Origin: Gammaproteobacteria bacterium
GTDB lineage: Bacteria; Pseudomonadota; Gammaproteobacteria; Steroidobacterales; Steroidobacteraceae
DNA length: 5,423 nt
NCBI GenBank assembly: GCA_003156695.1
Contig: PMHN01000170.1
Location: 1,417 to 6,839, forward strand
Direction: 5' to 3'
The position numbers and the translations under genes were made by a program. The notes under the pieces were generated by a model that did no database searches, was not told where the DNA came from, and saw only the letters and a program-made list of their open reading frames with translations. Of this stretch, positions 1 through 5,056 are shown one piece after another (the stretch's first letter is position 1; the number at the start of each line of letters is the position of its first letter).

Positions 1-632
1 TCGACGTTCTGCACGATGCGGCCGTAGCGGTCCTGGATGACGCGCTTGGCACCGTCTTCACCGGCGAGCCAGTGATCGAAGGCCAGCTCCAGGCCCTCCT
101 GTCCCGAGTCGTCCACGTTGGTGAAGCCGAGCAGGTGGCCGGTCACTTCCCCGGCCGGGTAGTAGCGGCGGTACTCGCGCGAGGTATAGACGCCCGGAAT
201 TCCGAGCGCCTTGATCTGCTCGGCCTCGGCGGGCTGCAGGTGGCGCGCGAGGTACAGGAACTCGCGCTCGAGATTACTCGTGATCCGGCGCGTGAGTTCC
301 TGGCGGTCGAGCTTGAGGGCCTGCGCGAGGCGCGGGATCTGGTCGGTCGCGAGCGCCAGCTCCCCGGGGTTCACCCAGATCGAATCCACCGGCGTGCTCA
401 CCGCCAGCGGCTCGCCGTGACGGTCGGTAATGGTGCCGCGGTGCGCAGCGATGTCCAGGACGCGCGAAAAGCGCGCGTCGCCCTCCTTGATGAGGAACCC
501 GTGATCGACCAGCTGCAGATTCACCGCGCGCCACACCAGTCCAATGGCGCTCGCGGCCAGCAGGCTCATCAAGAGCCAGGCGCGCCAACGGAACGAACCA
601 GAAACCGACTCGCGGGCGCTGCGCGACTTCAT
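1..632 (-). CDS. ftsI: Septal peptidoglycan transpeptidase FtsI (PBP3), N-terminal part, cut by window edge
   Basis: FtsI crosslinks septal peptidoglycan as a divisome transpeptidase anchored in the inner membrane. About 210 codons are present; the catalytic penicillin-binding domain (SxxK, SxN, KTG) lies beyond the left edge, so activity cannot be judged. The start is ATG at 632-630, overlapping the ftsL stop as ATGA. Residues 1-18 are a basic cytoplasmic tail, 19-36 a single membrane anchor, and about 38-41 the conserved NLQL after it. The pedestal motif RGTITDRHGEPLA spans about 65-77. REYRRYYPAGEVTGHLLGFTN (about 152-172) and DRYGR (201-205) match the class B PBP linker region of E. coli FtsI. 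It lies directly downstream of ftsL, as in the canonical dcw cluster. The paralogue PBP2 (MrdA) is unlikely given this context and the motifs. Confidence 0.96.
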   Translation of the reverse strand, partial: MKSRSARESVSGSFRWRAWLLMSLLAASAIGLVWRAVNLQLVDHGFLIKEGDARFSRVLDIAAHRGTITDRHGEPLAVSTPVDSIWVNPGELALATDQIPRLAQALKLDRQELTRRITSNLEREFLYLARHLQPAEAEQIKALGIPGVYTSREYRRYYPAGEVTGHLLGFTNVDDSGQEGLELAFDHWLAGEDGAKRVIQDRYGRIVQNV

Positions 633-907
633 GGGGAGATGATCTCGATCTCCTTCGGCGGGGGCGTCGCCATGCGCAGCTTGGTGCTCGCAACGCGCTC
701 CACGAAGGCGTGGGTGGACCAGGCGCTCTGCTCGAGCTGCAGCTGGCCCCATTCGATTTCCAGGTTGTCGCGCTGCGCATTCAGGCTCTCGAGCTCGACG
801 AACATCTCGCGCGAGCGGTGCTTGCACCAGATGGCGCCGGCGGCTGAACCGAGCGCGGCCACCCACAGGAGCGGCACCGCGATGAAGAGCAGACCCCGGC
901 TCTTCAC
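629..907 (-). CDS. ftsL: Cell division protein FtsL
   Basis: FtsL is a small bitopic divisome protein that forms a complex with FtsB and FtsQ and helps activate FtsW-FtsI. The 92-residue length fits the family, which runs near 90-120 residues. A short basic N terminus is followed by one membrane helix (about residues 5-27). A periplasmic coiled-coil stretch follows (about 34-60), and the family-like sequence EWGQLQLEQSAWS falls at about 52-64. The C-terminal tail is proline-rich (TPPP at 81-84). The start codon is GTG (907-905), overlapping the rsmH stop as GTGA, and I see no clear Shine-Dalgarno sequence, so translation is probably coupled to rsmH. The stop TGA overlaps the ftsI ATG. Position between rsmH and ftsI makes the call secure despite the poor sequence conservation usual for FtsL. 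Confidence 0.93.
   Translation of the reverse strand: MKSRGLLFIAVPLLWVAALGSAAGAIWCKHRSREMFVELESLNAQRDNLEIEWGQLQLEQSAWSTHAFVERVASTKLRMATPPPKEIEIISP
635..653 (-). promoter_or_regulatory. Small hairpin holding the only ftsI Shine-Dalgarno-like sequence
   Basis: In the leftward mRNA GGAGAT (653-648) pairs with ATCTCC (640-635) around a seven-base loop, ending two bases before the ftsI ATG at 632. The only good Shine-Dalgarno-like sequence near this start, AAGGAG (655-650), is largely inside the 5' arm and is otherwise 17 bases from the ATG, too far for direct use. The layout suggests that ftsI translation depends on ribosomes finishing ftsL at the ATGA overlap. The six-base stem is modest. Confidence 0.3.
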
Positions 908-1860
908 GGGAGTTTCTCGGCGACGCGCAACAGTGCGCTGCGGGCCCGCGGGTTGCGCGCGATCTCCGCATCTGCGGGGCGGATCCTGCGGCCGATGAGT
1001 CGCAAACGCGGCCGGGCGGCGGCCGGCACGACCGGCAGGGCTTTCAACGCCGGGTCGACCTGCGAGTGGCCCTGCATGAAGCGCTTTACCGCACGATCCT
1101 CCAGGGAGTGGAAGCTGATCGCGGCCAGACGTCCGCCCGGGGCAAGCACTGCCAGTGCGCTGCTCAGACCGCGATCGATCTGCCCCAGCTCATCATTGAT
1201 GAACATACGCAGCGCCTGAAAAGTGCGCGTCGCGGGATGCTTGCCGGGCTCACGGGTGCGCACGGAGCCTGCGACCAGGGCGGCGAGCTCGCCGGTGCTC
1301 GCCAGCGGACGCTCTTGCCGGGCTGCCACGATGGCCTGTGCCACGCGACGTGCGAAGCGCTCTTCGCCGAAGGTGGCAATCACCTGGCGAATCTCATCGA
1401 CGCTCGCCCGAGCGAGCCAGGCCGAGACGGGTTCGCCACGCGTCGGGTCCATACGCATATCGAGCGGACCGTCGGAACGGAAGCTGAAGCCGCGCCGCGA
1501 ATCGTCGAGCTGCGGAGATGAAACGCCGAGGTCGAAGAGCACACCCCGGCAAGGACGATCGTCCGCGTCTGCGGGCACGAGCGCGCCGAGATCGGCAAAC
1601 GACGCATGGACGAGCGTAAGCCGCATTTCGTCGGCAAAGCGGCGGCGGCCGGCCGCGATGGCCTGCGGATCCCGATCGATCGCGAGCACACGGCCTTCAG
1701 GGCCCAGGGCCTGGAGAATGAGTGCCGTATGACCGCCCCGCCCGAACGTCGCATCGACATAGAAACCGCCCGCTTCCAGGGCCAACCCCGCGAGCGCCTC
1801 GGCGGCGAGCACTGGCGTGTGCTCATCCACATTGGCAGCGGTGCGCGTTGGCCCAGTCAC
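904..1860 (-). CDS. rsmH: 16S rRNA (cytosine(1402)-N(4))-methyltransferase RsmH
   Basis: RsmH (formerly MraW) uses S-adenosylmethionine to methylate N4 of C1402 in the 16S rRNA decoding centre; it is cytoplasmic. The 318-residue product matches the usual length of about 310. Visible family motifs are YVDATFGRGGHT (34-45, SAM-binding loop), AIDRD (60-64), GVLFDLGVSSPQLDD (106-120), GPLDMRMD (131-138), KHPATRTFQALRMFINDEL (207-225), ISFHSLEDR (248-256) and NPRARSALLRVAE (303-315). The start is uncertain. GTG at 1860-1858 has a GAGG directly against it with no spacer, while a second in-frame GTG at 1830-1828 would give a shorter leader before DEHTPVL, closer to the E. coli protein. The stop overlaps ftsL. 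The mraZ gene that usually precedes rsmH is absent, and msbA lies upstream instead. Confidence 0.97.
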   Translation of the reverse strand: MTGPTRTAANVDEHTPVLAAEALAGLALEAGGFYVDATFGRGGHTALILQALGPEGRVLAIDRDPQAIAAGRRRFADEMRLTLVHASFADLGALVPADADDRPCRGVLFDLGVSSPQLDDSRRGFSFRSDGPLDMRMDPTRGEPVSAWLARASVDEIRQVIATFGEERFARRVAQAIVAARQERPLASTGELAALVAGSVRTREPGKHPATRTFQALRMFINDELGQIDRGLSSALAVLAPGGRLAAISFHSLEDRAVKRFMQGHSQVDPALKALPVVPAAARPRLRLIGRRIRPADAEIARNPRARSALLRVAEKLP

Positions 1861-1890
1861 CCTCGTTTTTGCAAGATCCCTACGTCCAGT

Positions 1891-1918
1891 GCTGAAAGTC
1901 GCCTGTGGCGCTTTCAGC
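1891..1918. repeat. Second hairpin in the msbA-rsmH gap
   Basis: The outer arms GCTGAAAG (1891-1898) and CTTTCAGC (1911-1918) are exact. After a one-base bulge (T1899), CGCC (1900-1903) pairs with GGCG (1907-1910), leaving a three-base loop. This gives a 12-pair stem only two bases from the neighbouring hairpin at 1921-1948. No U-run follows on either strand. In the leftward transcript it lies about 30 bases before the rsmH start and could form a leader structure or a processing site. Confidence 0.65.
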
Positions 1919-1920
1919 CC

Positions 1921-1948
1921 GTGGGCAAAAGGCGTGACTTTTGCCCAC
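1921..1948. repeat. Perfect 11-bp hairpin at the msbA stop codon
   Basis: The arms 1921-1931 and 1938-1948 are exact reverse complements (GTGGGCAAAAG / CTTTTGCCCAC) with a six-base loop. The right arm ends on the last base of the msbA TAG, so in msbA mRNA the hairpin begins at the stop codon. It could block 3' exonucleases, pause transcription or separate msbA from rsmH expression. It is not a standard intrinsic terminator: no U-run follows on either strand, and the A/T pairs lie toward the loop with the GC pairs outside. Confidence 0.7.
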
Positions 1949-3798
1949 TAGTCTGCGAACTGCAGTTGGTACAGCTGGGCGTAAAGGCCGCCACGCGCCA
2001 GCAGTTGTGCATGCGTACCGCTTTCCACGATCACGCCCGCGTCGAGGACGATGATGCGGTCGGCCCGCTCCACGGTAGACAGGCGGTGCGCAATGATGAA
2101 GGTGGTGCGGTGGAGCAAAAGCTGCGCGAGCGCCGCCTGGATGTGGCGCTCCGCTTCCGTGTCGAGCGCCGACGTGGCCTCGTCGAGGATCAGGATCGGC
2201 GCATCCTTGAGCAGCGCGCGCGCGATGGCGATGCGCTGGCGCTGTCCGCCCGACAGCAGCACGCCGCGATCCCCCACCAGCGCGTCGAACCCGCCGGGCT
2301 GGCTGCGCACGAACTCCAGCACGTGTGCCGCCTCGGCCGCCCGCTCGATGGCCTCGTCCGACACCTCACGCCCGAACGCGATGTTGTTGCGAATGGTGTC
2401 ATCGAACAGCACCACGTCCTGGCTGACGACGGCGATCTGTTCGCGCAGGTTCGCAAGCTCGTACTCACGCACATCGCGTCCATCGATGCGCACCTGGCCC
2501 GCGGACACGTCATAAAAGCGCGGCAGGAGATTCACCAGCGTCGACTTGCCGCTGCCGGAACGCCCCACGATCGCCAGGCTCTCGCCCGCGGCCACCTCGA
2601 GCGAGACACCGGCGAGTGCCGCGGCCCGGCCCCCGAGGCGGGGTGCCCCCGCCGCATCCTGCAGATCGGCATGAGCGTCGGCCCGCAGCCGCGCCGCGGT
2701 ATCACGATCGTAAGAGAAAGACACCTGCTCGAAGCGCACCGCGCCGCGTGCGCGCGCCGTGGTGTAGCTGCCGCCCTGCGGCTCGGCTGCCTCGTCCAGG
2801 AGCTCGAACAGACTCTGGCCTGCAGCGATGCCCTGCTGCAACGGCCCAGCGACGCCGACCAGGTCGCGCAGGGGCTGCGCGATCCCGACCAGTGCGGTGA
2901 TGAATCCGAGCAACGATCCCATGCTCATGCGTCCGTGGACGGCATCGGCGATGGCAATCCAAAGCACGAACGCGCCGCCCACCGCCGCCACCATCTGCAC
3001 GACCGGATTCGATATGCCCCGGGTCAGGATCAGCCGCATGTTGGAGCGGAAGTTGTGGGTGTTGACCGCGTCGAACTGGCGATCGAGGTGCCGTTCCGCG
3101 GTATAGACCTTGACCAGCCGCGGGGCCTCGAAGCTCTCCTTGGCGACACGCGTCACGTCGCCCATCGAGTCCTGGATGCGGCGACTGTAGCGGCGAAACT
3201 TGCGGTTGATGATCGAGACCAGCCAGCCGACCAGCGGTCCCATGATGAGCGCGATCAGCGTCAGGCGCGCGTTCAGCCACAGCAGGAAGCCGATTGAGCC
3301 GATGATAGTCAGGGCGCTACGCACCAGCAGGTTGACCGAGTCGGTAGTCGCCTGGCCGACCAACTCGCTGTTGTAGGTAAGACGCGAGAGCAGCGTGGCC
3401 GAGGAGTGACGATCGAAATAGCCAAGTGGCAGCGCCAGCACATGCCGGAACACATCCTGCCGCAGCTGATTGACGATGCGCCGGCTGACGTAACCCATGA
3501 AATAGGTCTGGATGAAATCGCCGATCCCGCGTAAGAAGAACAATCCCACCAGGGCCAGGGGCACCCAGGTAATGGTGCGCGGATCGCGGTGCACGAGCGT
3601 GCCGTCACCGAATTTCTTCATGAACAAGGCGAAGCTCACCATGGTCGCGGCGAACAGCGCCCCGCCCAGCATGCCGAGAATGAAGCGCCCGCGGTACGGC
3701 GCAAGGTAGCCGAGCAGGCGCCGGTAGGTGTGCCACGCGCTGCCGTCGCTCGCCCGGGCGCTCTGCGCATCGGCTAACACCGCTTTGGTGTCGCTCAA
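1948..3798 (-). CDS. msbA: Lipid A export ATP-binding/permease protein MsbA
   Basis: MsbA is a homodimeric ABC exporter that flips core-lipid A across the inner membrane using ATP. The 616-residue half-transporter has an N-terminal six-helix domain (about 36-312) and a C-terminal ATPase domain. The nucleotide-binding motifs are complete: A-loop Tyr363 in FSY, Walker A GRSGSGKS (412-419), Q-loop Gln460, signature LSGGQ (515-519), Walker B ILILDE (535-540) and switch His571. The resemblance to E. coli MsbA is strong through the NBD (SGGQRQRIAIARALL, ILDEATSALDTE, IAHRLSTVE). It is about 34 residues longer than the 582-residue E. coli protein, partly because of an insertion at about 367-392, between the A-loop and the next strand. 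The start is TTG at 3798-3796, overlapping the exbD stop as TTGA; a GTG at codon 7 is an alternative. Synteny with exbBD supports MsbA over a generic multidrug exporter. No lpxK follows. Confidence 0.93.
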   Translation of the reverse strand: MSDTKAVLADAQSARASDGSAWHTYRRLLGYLAPYRGRFILGMLGGALFAATMVSFALFMKKFGDGTLVHRDPRTITWVPLALVGLFFLRGIGDFIQTYFMGYVSRRIVNQLRQDVFRHVLALPLGYFDRHSSATLLSRLTYNSELVGQATTDSVNLLVRSALTIIGSIGFLLWLNARLTLIALIMGPLVGWLVSIINRKFRRYSRRIQDSMGDVTRVAKESFEAPRLVKVYTAERHLDRQFDAVNTHNFRSNMRLILTRGISNPVVQMVAAVGGAFVLWIAIADAVHGRMSMGSLLGFITALVGIAQPLRDLVGVAGPLQQGIAAGQSLFELLDEAAEPQGGSYTTARARGAVRFEQVSFSYDRDTAARLRADAHADLQDAAGAPRLGGRAAALAGVSLEVAAGESLAIVGRSGSGKSTLVNLLPRFYDVSAGQVRIDGRDVREYELANLREQIAVVSQDVVLFDDTIRNNIAFGREVSDEAIERAAEAAHVLEFVRSQPGGFDALVGDRGVLLSGGQRQRIAIARALLKDAPILILDEATSALDTEAERHIQAALAQLLLHRTTFIIAHRLSTVERADRIIVLDAGVIVESGTHAQLLARGGLYAQLYQLQFAD

Positions 3799-4229
3799 GG
3801 CCTGCCTGCCGGCGCTTCCTTGACTGTCGCGATGTTGACCTCGCTGAAGCCGAGGCGGCCGAGCACATCCATGGCCGTGATAACTGCCTGGTGGGTCGCG
3901 TGCGCGTCGGCGCGCAGCGTGACCTGCATGCTGCGATTGGTGCCCGCCTCCTTCAGGAGCGCGGCGCGCAGCGTCTCGGGACTGGAGTTGATGAGCTCGT
4001 GCTGGTTCACGAGATAGCTGCCGGACTGGCTGACGCTCACCACCAGGGCCGCATTGTCCGCCCCCTGCGCCTGCGGCACGGCGCTCGCCGTCGGCAGGCG
4101 TATGTGCAGCCGCCCTTCATCAGTGAAGCGGCTCGAGAGGATGAAAAAAACGACCAGCAGCAACACCACATCGATGAGGGAGACGACGTTGATCTCCGGC
4201 TCTTCGTGACTGCGGGGCTTGAGATTCAT
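3795..4229 (-). CDS. exbD: ExbD/TolR-family biopolymer transport protein
   Basis: ExbD/TolR proteins pair with ExbB/TolQ to form a proton-driven inner-membrane motor that energises an outer-membrane process through a periplasmic partner. The 144-residue product has a short cytoplasmic tail and one membrane helix (about 13-31) containing the conserved proton-path aspartate Asp20 in SLIDVV. A periplasmic domain follows (about 40-137) and ends in a typical VNIATVK strand. Where E. coli ExbD and TolR have proline three residues before the aspartate, this protein has Ser17, which I recall as common in exbD copies of this genomic setting. The start is ATG at 4229-4227, 14 bases after the exbB stop. 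The frame stays open upstream, but that part overlaps exbB and lacks family sequence. No tonB, tolA or receptor gene is nearby, so TonB, Tol-like or lipopolysaccharide-related roles cannot be separated. Confidence 0.92.
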   Translation of the reverse strand: MNLKPRSHEEPEINVVSLIDVVLLLVVFFILSSRFTDEGRLHIRLPTASAVPQAQGADNAALVVSVSQSGSYLVNQHELINSSPETLRAALLKEAGTNRSMQVTLRADAHATHQAVITAMDVLGRLGFSEVNIATVKEAPAGRP

Positions 4230-4243
4230 GTTCCCGACCGTGG

Positions 4244-4903
4244 TTACGCGGCGGCCGGCGCCGGGGCCGACGACACCCCGCGTTCGCCGCGTTCGTTCCC
4301 GCGGGCCGCCTCCAGCGCATCCGCCATGCGGATCGCCTGCTTCTCCATCTCCACCACGATCCCATCGACCCGGCCGCGCAGGTAGCGGTAGAAGATGAGC
4401 GAGGGAATGGCCACGCACAGGCCGGCCACGGTGCAGATCAGCGCCTCGGCAATACCGCCGGACAGCGCCCGCGGGTCGCCCATGCCGCCCGCCTCGATGG
4501 CGTTGAAAGAGCGAATGATGCCGGTCACCGTGCCGAGGAGGCCCAGCAGCGGCGAAACGCCCGCGATGGTGCCGAGGGTGTTCAGAAAGCGCTCAAGCTC
4601 GTGCACCACGTGGCGCCCGGTGTCCTCCAGGCGCTCCATGAGGATTTCACGCGGCCGGTGGCGGTTGGCCAGGCCGGTGGCAAGCAGGCGCCCCAGCGGC
4701 GAGTTCTGCTCCAGCGCCGCGATCACCTTATCGTTGACCTGGTTTGTTTCGATGAGATGCCAGACACGCTGCGGGAGTTCCCGCGGCAGCACCCGCTTGT
4801 CCTGCAGCGTCCACAGACGCTCCAGGATGATGGCCGCCGCGGTGATCGAGCACAGAATGATCGGCCACATCAGCGGGCCACCGGCCCGCACTATTTCCCA
4901 CAT
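4244..4903 (-). CDS. exbB: ExbB/TolQ-family (MotA/TolQ/ExbB) proton channel protein
   Basis: This is the channel subunit that assembles as an oligomer around ExbD in the inner membrane and conducts protons. The 219-residue length suits the family. Three membrane helices are visible: about residues 11-29, 108-130 and 153-175. A large cytoplasmic stretch lies between the first and second. The diagnostic second-helix sequence SPLLGLLGTVTGIIRSF (117-133) and third-helix sequence ALICTVAGLCVAIPS (154-168) carry the conserved channel threonines (Thr125, Thr158). The C terminus is an Ala/Pro-rich tail. The start is ATG at 4903-4901, with AAGGG nine bases upstream (4913-4917). It is the first gene of the leftward unit, and a TATGAT -10-like hexamer lies about 38 bases upstream. 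TolQ proper is less likely because tolA, tolB and pal are not adjacent. Confidence 0.93.
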   Translation of the reverse strand: MWEIVRAGGPLMWPIILCSITAAAIILERLWTLQDKRVLPRELPQRVWHLIETNQVNDKVIAALEQNSPLGRLLATGLANRHRPREILMERLEDTGRHVVHELERFLNTLGTIAGVSPLLGLLGTVTGIIRSFNAIEAGGMGDPRALSGGIAEALICTVAGLCVAIPSLIFYRYLRGRVDGIVVEMEKQAIRMADALEAARGNERGERGVSSAPAPAAA

Positions 4904-4912
4904 CAGTAGCGA

Positions 4913-4917
4913 CCCTT
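4913..4917 (-). promoter_or_regulatory. Ribosome binding site of exbB
   Basis: AAGGG on the minus strand sits nine bases before the ATG at 4903. It is the clearest Shine-Dalgarno sequence in the window, and it supports the chosen exbB start. The downstream genes rely on overlaps or weak sites. Confidence 0.55.
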
Positions 4918-4922
4918 AAGGA

Positions 4923-4950
4923 CCGGTAAATGAATGCGGCATCATACCGG
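4923..4950. repeat. Inverted repeat over the exbB promoter (possible operator)
   Basis: CCGGTA (4923-4928) and its exact reverse complement TACCGG (4945-4950) are separated by 16 bases, giving 22-base spacing between half-sites, about two helical turns. The right arm overlaps the candidate exbB -10 hexamer and the left arm lies in the presumed leader. A small ATGC-G-GCAT dyad (4934-4942) lies between them. This would suit a dimeric repressor, but the arms are only six bases and could arise by chance. Confidence 0.25.
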
Positions 4951-4969
4951 AGGGGCGCGCCCGCGGAAG
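4941..4969 (-). promoter_or_regulatory. Candidate promoter of the exbB-exbD-msbA unit
   Basis: On the minus strand TATGAT (4946-4941) matches the sigma70 -10 consensus at five of six positions. The -35 region (CTTCCG at 4969-4964 with a 17-base spacer, or TTCCGC with 16) is poor, so activator help or a different sigma factor is possible. Transcription would start near 4934 and leave a leader of about 30 bases that includes the exbB ribosome binding site. This is the only good -10 match I saw between exbB and the divergent DUF2062 gene. Confidence 0.35.
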
Positions 4970-5056
4970 GGCAGCCCCGCCAGGCGCGATGGCGGTCTCA
5001 GGGCTGCGATCGCGATACGCCTGCTGCGTGAGCCATCTGCTACAGTCCCGTGCTCG

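Noticed and set aside
72..998. 308-codon open frame on the plus strand
   Set aside because: It is antisense to ftsI, ftsL and the rsmH end, crosses three real gene boundaries, and shows no domain-like sequence.
1921..1948. MraZ-binding boxes (TGGGN repeats) in the gap before rsmH
   Set aside because: TGGGC occurs once in each hairpin arm because of the symmetry. The required series of direct repeats at about ten-base spacing is not present.
1891..1948. Intrinsic terminator after msbA
   Set aside because: Neither hairpin is followed by a run of U on either strand, and the A/T pairs in the 1921-1948 stem are on the loop side, the reverse of a terminator.
1606..3297. 563-codon open frame on the plus strand
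   Set aside because: It lies opposite rsmH and msbA, both of which have full family motifs. The translation is Arg/His/Ala/Asp-rich with no recognisable domain, as expected for an antisense frame in GC-rich coding DNA.
4230..4418. N-terminal extension of exbD
   Set aside because: The frame is open upstream, but this part overlaps the conserved third helix and tail of exbB. ExbD family sequence begins at the ATG at 4229.
4953..4962. GGGCGCGCCC palindrome upstream of the exbB -10
   Set aside because: It is a ten-base GC-only palindrome with no partner site or known regulator, likely a composition effect.
5006..5013. GCGATCGC palindrome (HIP1-like)
   Set aside because: A single copy in GC-rich DNA is expected by chance, and the rest of the window gives no sign of a cyanobacterium.
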